Both the position numbers and the translations under genes were made by a program. A stretch of DNA of 64,000 nucleotides. Origin: Verrucomicrobiota bacterium (lineage in GTDB: Bacteria; Verrucomicrobiota; Verrucomicrobiia; Opitutales; Opitutaceae). The stretch is taken from contig JAEWKR010000017.1 of assembly GCA_023457715.1 (NCBI GenBank), forward strand, positions 1-64,000. The letters run 5' to 3'. How positions within the stretch are numbered: the first letter of the stretch is position 1; every line of letters begins with the position of its first letter. Below, one piece after another: positions 8,789 to 17,536 of this stretch. The notes beneath the pieces are model-generated. The model saw only the letters and a program-made list of their open reading frames with translations. It had not been told where the DNA came from and searched no databases.

Positions 8789-8804
8789 GCACCCGCCGTG
8801 CCAA
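8789..8804 (-). promoter_or_regulatory. sigma-54-like -24/-12 promoter of the signalling operon
   Basis: On the minus strand the sequence reads TTGGCACGGCGGGTGC, with GG and GC separated by exactly 10 bases. It matches the known TGGCAC-N5-TTGC consensus closely. The predicted transcript start (about 8777) is about 18 bases before the ATG of the small membrane protein. Two further elements of this form lie at 50364-50378 and 60722-60736. Confidence 0.7.
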
Positions 8805-8901
8805 GTGGTTCAACAATCTGCAAGATCCTGATAGGCAGCAGCTAAACAAACAGGGGGCTTTTTCGCCTTCGCTCCGGGTGTGCGAGCGCCGGGAAAGACG
8901 A

Positions 8902-8917
8902 TTCCCACGATTGGGAC
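8902..8917. promoter_or_regulatory. predicted enhancer (UAS) palindrome, copy A
   Basis: The sequence TTCCCACGATTGGGAC contains TCCC-N6-GGGA, centred at 8909.5, 107.5 bp upstream of the GG of the sigma-54-like element. It closely resembles copies at 50253 and 60606. It is a predicted binding site of the NtrC-type regulator in its own operon. Confidence 0.65.
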
Positions 8918-9128
8918 GCTTTCGTGCTTTCGCGCTACTTCGGACGGTCCCGGCAGGCTTCGACCGGCGGCAGTTCGGGCATTTGGGGCGTCCAACGGGT
9001 CGCCGGGGACGCGTTTCTAACCCGCGACGTAGTCCGGCATATGCCTCCAGCCAGGGGTCCGCGTCACTCTAACGGTCCCGTATTTCAGAGGTAGACTTGC
9101 CACCCGGTGCCGGCGTATCCATTCCGGC

Positions 9129-11744
9129 ATGCTTCCCCGTTCCCTGCGGTACCCCTTCGCCGCCGCGTTCGCGCTCCTGCTGATCGCCCTGCCCCTGTCC
9201 GCCCAGACCCCGTATCCTTCCGGGGAACCGCTCGTGTCCGAACTGCGCCTCGAGAATTGGACCAACACCAATCAGGGCCAGTCCCGCGTCACGAAGGTTG
9301 CGGTCACCGTACCGGGTGCGACCGAAGGCTACGAGCTGGAGACAACCGCTGATCTTTCCAACCCGTGGGAGGCGCAGCTGATGCGCGGGATTCCGAAGGC
9401 GGTGACCACGGGCGACGTTGGCTTCATCCGCTTCTATGCGCGCATGACGAAAACGCGACAGGAGTCGGGCGGCGCCTTCCTGAGCGTGTACGTGCAAGGG
9501 GGCGCCCCGAATTGGGAAAAGAGCCTTTCGCAGGAGCTCTGGATCACGGATCAGTGGCAGGAATACACCCTGCCGTTTGCCTACATCCAGGCCTACTCGG
9601 CCAACGGATCCTCGATCGTCCTGGCCACGGGTTATCGCGGGCAGACCATCCAGATCGCGGGTTTCGATGCCGTGTACTACGGCAAGACCGTGGTGCTCGG
9701 CACCCTGCCGCGGACACGTCAGACCTATCCCGGTCGCGAAGCCAACGCCGCGTGGCGCACCGCCGCCAACGCCCGCATCGAGCAGTACCGCAAGGGCGAC
9801 TTTGCCATCCAGGTGGTCGACGCCAATGACCAGCCGGTGAGCGGCGCGCAGGTCAGCGTGACCATGAAGCGCCATGCCTTCGAGTTCGGCTCGGCGCTGG
9901 TGATGTCCCGTCTCGTCCAGGACGACGCGGACAGCCGTATGTATCGGCGAAAGGTGCTGGAGCTCTTCAATGCCGCCAGCCCCGAGAATGATCTCAAGGC
10001 CCAGCCGTGGCAGGGCGAATGGGGCGCCGGATATGGGCGTGAGCAGACGCTTCGCGGCCTCCAGTGGCTCAACGATCATGGGATTCCCACCCGCGGACAC
10101 GTCCTCGTCTGGCCGTCCTGGCGCAACTCGCCGAAATCGGTCACCGACCTCCAGAACACCCGGCCCAACGATATTCCGCAGCGGATCCTCACCCACATCG
10201 CCGACATCGTCCCGGCCACCCGTGACCTGTTGTACGAATGGGACGTGGAGAACGAACCCTACGACAACCACGACCTCATGGATCTGTTCGGAAACCAGAT
10301 CCAGGCCGATTGGTTCAAGGCCGCGCGTCAGCACCATCCCACCGCGCGTCTGGTCCTCAACGATTACGCCAACGACGACCTGGCGCGCCATGCGGCCAAG
10401 ATCGCGCACTTCATCAGCAACACCAATTACGTGCGCTCGCTCGGTGCGCCGGTGACCGGCATCGGCCTGCAGGCGCACATGGGCGCCAACCCGACGCCCC
10501 CGGCAAACTTCGTCGCCACCCTCGATCACTACGCCGCCAACATCGGCCTGCCCGTCCGCATCACCGAGTTTGACATCAACAGCGACGACGAGGACCTGCA
10601 GGCGGATTACACGCGGGATTTCTATACCGCGGCGTTCAGCCACCCGTCGGTGCTGGGCGTGCAGATGTGGGGCTTCTGGGAGCGTCAGCACTGGATCACC
10701 AAGGCCGCCATGATCCGCGCGGACTGGACGGAGAAGCCGGCAGCGGCGGCGTACCGCGAGCTTCTGTACTCGACCTGGTGGACCAATGTGACCGGTGCCG
10801 CGGATGCAGACGGAGCATACCGCGGCCGTGGTTTCCACGGCGACTACGAGGTCGTCGTGAAGCACAACGGGCAGACCGTCCGGCGCACGATGCGCCTCGA
10901 GCCGGGCGCCGGCACCACGACCACCAAGGTGCACCTCGTGCCGCCGCGGCTGGTGAATGTATCAACGCGGGCGTCGGCGCGAAGCGGGATCGAAACGCTG
11001 ATCGGCGGCTTCACCGTCGCCGGTGCGCCGACCAAGCCGATGCTCGTCCGCGGCGTCGGGCCCTACCTGGGCGAATTTGGTCTGCCGTACCTGGCGAAAC
11101 CCCAGCTGAAGCTCTACCGCGGCTCCGCACTCGTGGGCACCTATAACGCCTGGGAAACAAATGGTCAGACCGAGGCCCTCCGCCAGGCGACCGCCTCGAT
11201 CGGCACTTTCCCGCTCAAGGATGGCGCCGCCGATGCCGCGATCCTGCCGGCTCTCGAGGAAGGCTCCTATACCGTCCACGTGGTCGGCGCGGACGGCGGC
11301 CAGGGCATTTCCCTTTTCGAAGCGTACGAGGCCTCGAACACGGGCCGGCTGACGAATCTCTCCACCCGCGCCTACGCCGGCCGCGACGCCGACGTTGCCA
11401 TCGTGGGGTTTGTGGTGGGCGGCCCGACGGCGCAGCGCCTCCTGATCCGTGCCATCGGCCCCGGCCTTGTGCCGCACGGGGTCACTGGCGCGCTCAGCCG
11501 GCCCTCGCTGAAACTCTATCGTGGGTCGGAGGTCATCGCCACGAACGTGGGCTGGCAGTCGACCGGCCAGGCCGCGGAACTGGCCGCGGCCACAGCCGCC
11601 ACGGGAGCCTTCGCCCTGCGGGAAAGCGACGGCGACAGCGCGATGGTCGTCACGGTTGAGCCGGGCAACTACACCGCGATCGCCCAAGGCTTCGACGGCG
11701 CCACCGGGGTCTGCCTGCTCGAGCTCTACGTGGTGCCGGAGTAG
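9129..11744 (+). CDS. secreted GH10 endo-1,4-beta-xylanase with two C-terminal LSTRG modules
   Basis: An 871-residue secreted glycanase. A signal peptide ends near ALPLSAQ (about residue 25). A beta-rich carbohydrate-binding-like region (about 30-195) precedes a GH10 catalytic domain (about 215-560), with acid/base E376 in WDVENEPYD and nucleophile E480 in RITEFDI. The C-terminus holds two related modules beginning near residues 608 (LVNVSTRASARS) and 740 (LTNLSTRAYAGRD). The same module type occurs twice in the protein at 33149-35014, so it is probably a cell-surface or sorting module. Xylan is the expected substrate from the family; other beta-1,4-glycans are possible. Confidence 0.9.
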   Translation: MLPRSLRYPFAAAFALLLIALPLSAQTPYPSGEPLVSELRLENWTNTNQGQSRVTKVAVTVPGATEGYELETTADLSNPWEAQLMRGIPKAVTTGDVGFIRFYARMTKTRQESGGAFLSVYVQGGAPNWEKSLSQELWITDQWQEYTLPFAYIQAYSANGSSIVLATGYRGQTIQIAGFDAVYYGKTVVLGTLPRTRQTYPGREANAAWRTAANARIEQYRKGDFAIQVVDANDQPVSGAQVSVTMKRHAFEFGSALVMSRLVQDDADSRMYRRKVLELFNAASPENDLKAQPWQGEWGAGYGREQTLRGLQWLNDHGIPTRGHVLVWPSWRNSPKSVTDLQNTRPNDIPQRILTHIADIVPATRDLLYEWDVENEPYDNHDLMDLFGNQIQADWFKAARQHHPTARLVLNDYANDDLARHAAKIAHFISNTNYVRSLGAPVTGIGLQAHMGANPTPPANFVATLDHYAANIGLPVRITEFDINSDDEDLQADYTRDFYTAAFSHPSVLGVQMWGFWERQHWITKAAMIRADWTEKPAAAAYRELLYSTWWTNVTGAADADGAYRGRGFHGDYEVVVKHNGQTVRRTMRLEPGAGTTTTKVHLVPPRLVNVSTRASARSGIETLIGGFTVAGAPTKPMLVRGVGPYLGEFGLPYLAKPQLKLYRGSALVGTYNAWETNGQTEALRQATASIGTFPLKDGAADAAILPALEEGSYTVHVVGADGGQGISLFEAYEASNTGRLTNLSTRAYAGRDADVAIVGFVVGGPTAQRLLIRAIGPGLVPHGVTGALSRPSLKLYRGSEVIATNVGWQSTGQAAELAAATAATGAFALRESDGDSAMVVTVEPGNYTAIAQGFDGATGVCLLELYVVPE

Positions 11745-11747
11745 GAA

Positions 11748-11955
11748 TATTTCAGATTTCAGATTTCAAATTTCAGATCGCCGGACTCCAGTCCCGGAAT
11801 TTCGGCACCATCAAATACACGAAAGTGAGCACGGTCTCCTTTCGTGTGTTTCGTGTATCGTGGTTAACCGGATCGGTTGCCTGAATTCGCGGCCAGTCGC
11901 GTCTTTCGCGCGGGCGCCTTCTCCGATCTGAAATCTGAAATTTGAAATCTGAAAT
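11748..11955. repeat. nested inverted repeat between convergent genes
   Basis: The outer arms at about 11748-11779 and 11924-11955 are near-perfect inverted copies made of TTTCAGATTTCA-type units. Inside them, TACACGAAAG (11816-11825) faces CTTTCGTGT (about 11839-11847), followed by GTTTCGTGTATCGTGG. The cluster separates the 3' ends of the GH10 and TRIC genes and could also end transcription on both sides. Confidence 0.75.
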
Positions 11956-11964
11956 TCTCCCGCC

Positions 11965-12624
11965 TTACGGCGTCAGATCCTGCTCCTCAACCGGCGCGAC
12001 GGCCGTCGTCCGCCAGTTGAAAAGGATGGCGAGAAAGCGAAACACAATCGTCACGACGATCGCGATCATCGCGGAGAGCGTTGCGCTGAAGCCTTCCTGG
12101 ACCGTGAGAAACACAAAGGTGATGGAGCCGGCCACCGCCGTGAGGACGTAGAACTGACCGGGCTTGAACACGAGCGGCTCCAGCCGCGTGATGATGTCGC
12201 GCACGAGCCCGCCGCCGGACGCGTTGATGACGCCGACGAGCACGGCCGCCGGCGCGGCGATGCCGGCTTGAAGCGCCTTCTGCGTGCCGAAGGCGGCGTA
12301 CGCGCCCAACCCCAGCGCGTCGATCAACGCGATCGTGCGCCGAAACCGCTTCACGTGCCGCCCGAACAACGCCCCGGCCACGGTGGCGAGCAGGATGGCC
12401 TGGATGTACCTCGGATCAGTCAACAGGGGGGTTGGGTCCTTGCTCGGCAGGAAGACGCCGTCGCGCAGCAACGCGCCACCCAGCCCGCAGGCCAGGGCGA
12501 GAAAGAAAAGCCCCACGATGTCGTACCCGCGTTTGATCCCCGCGAGCGCCCCCGTCAGTCCGAACGCGAAGGTCGCGCCCAGGTCGAACCAGATCGGAAG
12601 AGTAAAGGTGCCCTGCGGAATCAC
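11965..12624 (-). CDS. TRIC-family cation channel (UPF0126)
   Basis: A membrane protein of the trimeric intracellular cation channel family, related to YicG, expected to be a potassium-selective channel in the inner membrane. It has 219 residues, seven predicted helices and an internal duplication; the paired glycine/arginine motifs GGALLRDGVF and GGGLVRDIIT mark the two repeats. Translation starts at a GTG (12624). A decayed copy of its first 27 codons is found at 16500-16580, so the gene was once duplicated locally. Confidence 0.92.
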   Translation of the reverse strand: MIPQGTFTLPIWFDLGATFAFGLTGALAGIKRGYDIVGLFFLALACGLGGALLRDGVFLPSKDPTPLLTDPRYIQAILLATVAGALFGRHVKRFRRTIALIDALGLGAYAAFGTQKALQAGIAAPAAVLVGVINASGGGLVRDIITRLEPLVFKPGQFYVLTAVAGSITFVFLTVQEGFSATLSAMIAIVVTIVFRFLAILFNWRTTAVAPVEEQDLTP

Positions 12625-12686
12625 GGTGGGTCAGCGTCTGCAAAGCCGCCGCGCTTCGCAAGCCCGCCGCCACCGCGTCGTGTCAC

Positions 12687-12890
12687 TCGGCTCAGCGTAG
12701 CGTAGGCGTCCCGCCTGCGTAAGGACGGATGCCCGAACCTCGCGAGCCCCGGATCTACGTGGCGCACGCGGGTGTCCTCCGTGGGCTCGGCGAAGGAGGA
12801 TCCTCCCTGTGTGGCTGTGAGCTTGCTCACGCTCCGTCGGCTCGGCGTAGCATAGGCGTCCCGCCTGCGTAAGGACGGATGCCCGTACCT
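12687..12890. repeat. two 54-bp direct repeats plus a GTGAGCTTGCTCAC palindrome
   Basis: The copies at 12687-12740 and 12837-12890 share the phrases CGTAGGCGTCC or CATAGGCGTCC and CTGCGTAAGGACGGATGCCC, with only a few differences. The palindrome GTGAGCTTGCTCAC at 12817-12830 recurs at 14275-14288. The repeats fill the 271-bp gap between the TRIC gene and the outer membrane barrel gene. Confidence 0.8.
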
Positions 12891-12895
12891 CATCC

Positions 12896-14146
12896 TCACC
12901 ACGTCCGACCGACCCCCATCGCCACAATCGTCCGCGTGTACTCCCGGCCCGGTGTACGATCCAGGATCGACACCGCGATATCCCGCGTGAGTTCCAGATC
13001 CACCCGCAAACCGTTTGCACACGTGCGGCTCGCCACCGCACCCGCCGTGTAGATCCGGTCGCGCCGCGGCGCCCAGGCATTGAAGTGACTCGTGTCGCCC
13101 GCGTGCAGCCGCCCGGTCACCCCGGTCGTCCAAACCGCCGACCACTTCCGCTTCCAGCCCAGCTCGACCAGCGAATCGACATACATCCCTCGCCCGGTTC
13201 CCGGCATCCACAGGTACCGCTTGCCGCTGAGGGTGGCCGTGTCCTGCTTCGTCGGCGTCCACGTCGCGGCGATCTCGCCATAGCCCGTCGTCGTGCTCCG
13301 GTCGTATCCGGCACGGCAGGACTCCCCGAACCGCCGGCTGTCCCGCCCGGCCAGCACGGACAGCTTCAGCGTCGACGCGGCGTTAAATTCGAAGCCGGCC
13401 AGGTACCGCACGAAGTCATTCGAATAATTGGTCGCGACGCCCAGCACATCCGCCTGCCGCTGGTATCCGGCGCGCACGGCGCCGATCCACGTCCATCGGG
13501 CCCGTTGCGTCCAGCCCACCTCGGCGCCCACCGACGTCTCGTTGCGATCGGCATAGTTGCAGTACCCGGTGCCGGTTGCCTGCGACGTGTGAAATCGCTG
13601 GTCGAAGCTGGAGAAAATTCCGCGGGCAAACCCGCGCTCCCACGCGCGCGCCACCTTGCCGGAAGCCCGCAGGATGGATTGCTCCCGCCGCCCCCGCACC
13701 GGCTCTCCGCCCATCGCGGGCGAGCCGCCGAGTCCGTTGAACACGGGCGCCACCCGGGAGCCGTCGACATACAGCAACCGGCCCTTCACGTCTGCCGACC
13801 ACGGCCCGCCGACGGTCGCGAATCCGGCGGCGAGCGCGTGGTCGGTGTGGTTCTCCGACGCGTGGTCCACGTACCGGAAAATCTGTGGCGTGTAGCTGAG
13901 TTCCGCCGTCCGGCCCGGCACCTTCCAGACCGCGGCCAGCGCGACACTCGCATCGAGCCCGAGCGCGTCCTCGCTGCGGGGCGTGCCGTCCGTCGTCTGC
14001 CCGGCGGCCAGCGGCATCGGCTGCTGCAGGAAGAGATTGGAGTCGTGGAACGCCCGGGCGGTGGCCGACGTGGACACGACGGGAGCTGCCGCGGCCAGCG
14101 GTAGCACGGTCAGTATGAAACACCAGGATACAAGGCGCGGACTCAT
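12896..14146 (-). CDS. putative outer membrane beta-barrel protein
   Basis: A 416-residue protein with a signal peptide (MSPRLVSWCFILTVLPLAAAAP). Alternating beta-strand patterns follow throughout, and it ends in aromatic W (VGRTW), the usual last residue of outer membrane barrels. It resembles the beta-barrel proteins found in exosortase/polysaccharide export gene sets, but no exosortase genes are nearby. The start at 14146 is preferred over an ATG 33 bp upstream because it gives a normal signal peptide. Its ligand is unknown. Confidence 0.7.
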   Translation of the reverse strand: MSPRLVSWCFILTVLPLAAAAPVVSTSATARAFHDSNLFLQQPMPLAAGQTTDGTPRSEDALGLDASVALAAVWKVPGRTAELSYTPQIFRYVDHASENHTDHALAAGFATVGGPWSADVKGRLLYVDGSRVAPVFNGLGGSPAMGGEPVRGRREQSILRASGKVARAWERGFARGIFSSFDQRFHTSQATGTGYCNYADRNETSVGAEVGWTQRARWTWIGAVRAGYQRQADVLGVATNYSNDFVRYLAGFEFNAASTLKLSVLAGRDSRRFGESCRAGYDRSTTTGYGEIAATWTPTKQDTATLSGKRYLWMPGTGRGMYVDSLVELGWKRKWSAVWTTGVTGRLHAGDTSHFNAWAPRRDRIYTAGAVASRTCANGLRVDLELTRDIAVSILDRTPGREYTRTIVAMGVGRTW

Positions 14147-14274
14147 GCGAACCGCCGAGCAAACCGTCCCGCCGCGCATCCCTCAAAATCCAACCCACCT
14201 CATTTGTTGGGAAACCTTCCGCGTGCGTTGCGCGCCTCCGCCGCGCTGGCCGAAAAGGTTCGAACTGTGCGGCC

Positions 14275-14288
14275 GTGAGCTTGCTCAC
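14275..14288. repeat. GTGAGCTTGCTCAC palindrome, second copy
   Basis: A second copy of the 14-bp palindrome also found at 12817-12830, here in the gap between two divergent genes. Flanking bases (GGCCGTGAGC... and ACGCTC) are partly shared, so it is part of a dispersed repeat rather than a chance operator. Confidence 0.6.
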
Positions 14289-14417
14289 GCTCTTGCGCGC
14301 CCGGCTTAGTTTCTTTAGTGGTCGCCGTTAATTCACGGTGTACTTCCGTTTCGGCGTTACCTCGTCTCGTCGGAACGGAACCCTCCCGTTCAACGCAACC
14401 CCGGCAACACCCCCGCC

Positions 14418-16361
14418 ATGCAGACCCTCGACGTCGTTATCGGCCTGGTCATCTATTTTCTGTTCATGAGTCTGGTCGCCTCGGCCTTGGTCGAGATGAT
14501 CTCGGCGTGGACGCGCCAGCGGGGGCGGATGCTCCGCTCTGCGGTGGACGCCACGACCAACGGTGGCGATGCGTTCAACAACGCGTTGTATCTGCATCCC
14601 TTGATCTATGGCCTGTTCGAGTCGACCAAGGTGGGCGCCGACGAGAAGAAATCGCTGCCGTCCCACATTCCTTCCGACGTGTTTGCGCAGGCCTACGTGG
14701 AAACGGTCATCGGCATGCCGATCGCCGAGGTGGGTGACCTGGGCATGGTCTTCTCTTCCGAATCGAGGATCTGGCCGGATGCTCGCATCCCCAAAGAGGC
14801 TTCGGGGGCGCGGTCCTCTGGCGGCACGGTCAAGTTCGGAGAGGAAATCAAAATTCCAAAAACCGATTTGGACGATGCGTACCGTGCGCTCCGTCCTCAC
14901 GTGATCGCGGCAGGCGGAGACCGGGAGCGAACGCTGAAGTGTGTCGCCACCCATTTCGATCGGGTGAATGACCGCATCAAGGGGCGGTACCGCCGTTGGA
15001 TCAGCTATTGGTTATTTGCCATCGGCTTTGGGTTGGCCTGTGGCACCAACGGCGACTCGACGCGGATTGTGAATCGGTTGGTCAATAACTCGGATCTGCG
15101 GAACCAGTTGGTTCACTCCGCCGAACTGGATCTGAAGAGCGGCGATCTCTCGCGCGAAACCACCCTGGACCGCATCCGGGTCATCGAAGGCATCACGGGC
15201 GGATGGCAAACCGATCCCATCTTTGCGCCAGGGGGCCTGACGCTTTGGGCCGGTTTTCTGAAGGTCCTGGGCCTTTTGATCACCGCGTTGGCGGTCTCTC
15301 TCGGCGCCCCCTTCTGGTACGACCTGCTGAACAAGCTGGTGAGGCTGCGCAAAGTGGTCACCGGAAAGGACGAGGAACCGCCCGGCGACAAGCCGATGCC
15401 GCGCCCGGCCACCGTCGGCGAATTGGGTGCCAGCCTGGGAGCGCTGTCGGCGGGGGAGCCGCTGCACGGCTTGCTGCTTCCGCCAGAATCCATCGCCCAG
15501 CTGGGCGTCCTCGCCCGTCAGGCGCAGCAGTGCTATGCCGCGCCGGCGGAGTTCGAAGTGCTCATTCGAAAGTCGATGGCAGAGGGCGCGAAGGTCACCT
15601 TCATTGACCGCCAGGCCGTGGTACGATTCGACGAACCCTCGCCGGAGGATCCGGCCAATGCCGATTTCATCCCCGTCGACACGCAAATTTTCGTCATCCA
15701 AACCTCGCTCCAACTCATTGTCGCGTGCCGCGGTACCGAGCCGAAGGTGCTCCACGACATCGCCACGGACGTGCGGTTTAAGCCTGCGTCGCTGGGTTGG
15801 TCCCCTGATCCCGATCGGATCAAGGTACATCGCGGGTTTGCCACCGCGCTCGAGGTGATCTGGGAGGATCTCCAGAAAGCCACCGCCGTAGAGGGGAACG
15901 ATTCGAAGCTGCCGGTCTATTTCACCGGTCACAGCCTCGGGGGTGCCTTGGCGGTGTTGGCCGCCGCGCGCTTCCTCGCGGCGGACAGTGGAAACGCCCA
16001 GCGCTTCGGCGGCCTCCACACGTTCGGCCAACCCCGCGTCGGCAACGCCGCTTTTGCCACGTGGGCCACGCGTTTGTTTGGTGGCCGTTACACGCGGGCC
16101 GTCAATCATCGGGACATCGTGCCTCAACTCCCGCCTCCGCAGGTGGGGTCTTGGGAGTTCAAGCATTTCGGCATCGCGCACGTGTTCGATGGAGCAGGTC
16201 GCCTTTCCATCAACCCCGGCTGGTTTTTCCGTCTGGCCGACTACGCCCTGCCCGACGCGGAACTCAAAGCCATGTGCAACCACGCCGTGCAGAATCACGA
16301 CTCGTTCCGCTACGCCTCGCTCTACGCCGCCCTGAAAGCCCCGGAGGCCGCCGTGGTCTGA
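14418..16361 (+). CDS. membrane-anchored class 3 lipase fused to an N-terminal bacterial membrane domain
   Basis: A 647-residue protein. The N-terminal part (1-320) has hydrophobic segments at 5-26, about 190-212 and about 275-300. It matches the layout of a common bacterial membrane domain (start LVIYFLFMSLVASALVEMISAW, then RGRMLRSAV and LYLHPLIYGL). The C-terminal part (about 350-640) is a Lipase_3 alpha/beta hydrolase: nucleophile S506 in TGHSLGGAL, candidate acid D566 in HRDIVPQLP and candidate histidine H627 in QNHDSFRY. It probably hydrolyses lipid or acyl esters at the membrane. The combination of domains is unusual. Confidence 0.85.
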   Translation: MQTLDVVIGLVIYFLFMSLVASALVEMISAWTRQRGRMLRSAVDATTNGGDAFNNALYLHPLIYGLFESTKVGADEKKSLPSHIPSDVFAQAYVETVIGMPIAEVGDLGMVFSSESRIWPDARIPKEASGARSSGGTVKFGEEIKIPKTDLDDAYRALRPHVIAAGGDRERTLKCVATHFDRVNDRIKGRYRRWISYWLFAIGFGLACGTNGDSTRIVNRLVNNSDLRNQLVHSAELDLKSGDLSRETTLDRIRVIEGITGGWQTDPIFAPGGLTLWAGFLKVLGLLITALAVSLGAPFWYDLLNKLVRLRKVVTGKDEEPPGDKPMPRPATVGELGASLGALSAGEPLHGLLLPPESIAQLGVLARQAQQCYAAPAEFEVLIRKSMAEGAKVTFIDRQAVVRFDEPSPEDPANADFIPVDTQIFVIQTSLQLIVACRGTEPKVLHDIATDVRFKPASLGWSPDPDRIKVHRGFATALEVIWEDLQKATAVEGNDSKLPVYFTGHSLGGALAVLAAARFLAADSGNAQRFGGLHTFGQPRVGNAAFATWATRLFGGRYTRAVNHRDIVPQLPPPQVGSWEFKHFGIAHVFDGAGRLSINPGWFFRLADYALPDAELKAMCNHAVQNHDSFRYASLYAALKAPEAAVV

Positions 16362-16756
16362 TGGTCCTGCGATGCGCCGATCTTGGAAGCGTCTGTGGGT
16401 GCGTCGACGGCGGGATGGCAAGCCGGGCTGGTTTAGCGAGGATGCTTGGGGTCAGCGACGCAATCCGTTCACGTGGAGCGGAGCTCCTGTGATCACAGGG
16501 AGCGCCCCGGTGAGCCCGAACGCGAATGTCGCGCCGAGATCGAACCAGATCGGAAGCGTAAAGGTGCCTTGCGGAATCACAGGGCCGAAGCCTCTTCCCG
16601 CGGACCTAGTTGAGCAAGCCGCCAGGGTTTCCCGTGATTGGCGGGCGCAATGCGGGCGGGCCGCCCGCGGTCCATGGACGGCAGATCTCGCTTTTCTGCA
16701 ATCCCGGTCAAGCTCCGGCCGGATTGCGCCGTTATGGGGGATTACCCCCCCTCACT
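16362..16756. other. 395-bp gap carrying a gene relic
   Basis: No intact gene is visible. The stretch contains the decayed TRIC-gene fragment at 16500-16580 and otherwise unassigned, GC-rich sequence leading into the PstS-like gene. Confidence 0.6.
16500..16580 (-). pseudogene. relic of a TRIC (UPF0126) gene, first 27 codons only
   Basis: Read on the minus strand from a GTG at 16580, the sequence encodes the same first 27 residues as the intact TRIC gene at 12624 (VIPQGTFTLPIWFDLG...), with several synonymous nucleotide changes. Similarity then stops abruptly. The frame continues briefly with unrelated codons to a stop. This is a truncated duplicate about 4 kb from its parent. Confidence 0.85.
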
Positions 16757-17500
16757 ATGCGCTTCTGGTTCCCCCTGGTCGCGTGTCTGGCCGTTTCGCT
16801 GCAGGGCGAAACGCTCAGGCTCGCCGGTTCGTCGACCGTCAAAGCACTCCTCGAGCCGCATCTCCCCGCGCTTGAGCAGGCCGTCGGCTGCCCGCTGCAG
16901 CTCACGGGCAGCGGTTCGGCCACGGGCCTGGCCAGCCTGGCGGTGGGCTCGGCGGACGTGGCCATGATCTCCCTGCCGCTCACGGAAGCGGTGCAGAGCG
17001 TGAACGCCAGAAACCCGGGCCGCGTCGACCCCGCCCAACTGCGGGTGGAGTCGCTGGGTGACACGTCCCTTGTTTTCATCGTCAATCCCCGCAACCCGGT
17101 GCGCTCCCTCACCGGAGAACAGCTCGGCGCCGTGCTCAGCGGTGAGATTTCCAACTGGAAGGACCTCGGCGGACCCGAGGCGCCCCTGCACGTGATCGTC
17201 CTCGGCACCGGCGGCGCCTTGCTGGAGCGGGTGCTGCATGGCCGGCCGCTCGTGGCCTCCTCCCGTCCGGTTTCGAATGCGAGCCAGATTGCCGTGATTG
17301 TCGCCCAGGACCCTTACGCCATCGGCCTGATCAACGCGGCTCATCCCCGCGGGCAGACGAGCGTGCTGCAAACCGATGTGGTCTTCAGCGCCCCGTTGCT
17401 GCTCGTCACCAAGGGCGAACCCTCTGCCACCGTAAGGAAACTGGCCGCCGCGGCCCGCCAGCTGAACGCGGAGGGCAAAACGGTCCCGGCCTCACCGTAA
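16757..17500 (+). CDS. PstS-like phosphate/ligand-binding protein
   Basis: A 247-residue exported solute-binding protein. The start at 16757 is preferred because the hydrophobic signal begins there (MRFWFPLVACLAVSLQG); a longer frame upstream would be hydrophilic. The mature part begins LRLAGSSTVKALLEPHLPAL, the phosphate-binding phrase typical of PstS-type domains. The internal duplication expected of such proteins is visible (GSADVAMISLPL, then SGEISNWKDLGG). No pstCAB genes adjoin it, so it may act as an orphan sensor or scavenger. Phosphate as ligand is inferred from the family only. Confidence 0.85.
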   Translation: MRFWFPLVACLAVSLQGETLRLAGSSTVKALLEPHLPALEQAVGCPLQLTGSGSATGLASLAVGSADVAMISLPLTEAVQSVNARNPGRVDPAQLRVESLGDTSLVFIVNPRNPVRSLTGEQLGAVLSGEISNWKDLGGPEAPLHVIVLGTGGALLERVLHGRPLVASSRPVSNASQIAVIVAQDPYAIGLINAAHPRGQTSVLQTDVVFSAPLLLVTKGEPSATVRKLAAAARQLNAEGKTVPASP

Positions 17501-17536
17501 GGGCCGAGGCTCCCGCGGCCACGCCGAGGCGGCGAA

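Larger units (their letters stand above)
8760..9128. other. 369-bp intergenic regulatory region
   Basis: This is the gap between the divergently transcribed signalling operon and the GH10 gene. It holds the sigma-54-like promoter and palindrome listed separately. The remaining stretch 8918-9128 shows no recognisable gene or hairpin; the GH10 promoter must lie there but no clear -35/-10 pair is visible. Confidence 0.6.

Noticed and set aside
9069..10934. 621-residue frame on the minus strand opposite the GH10 gene
   Set aside because: It shadows a clear GH10 gene on the other strand. Long antisense frames are expected at this GC content.
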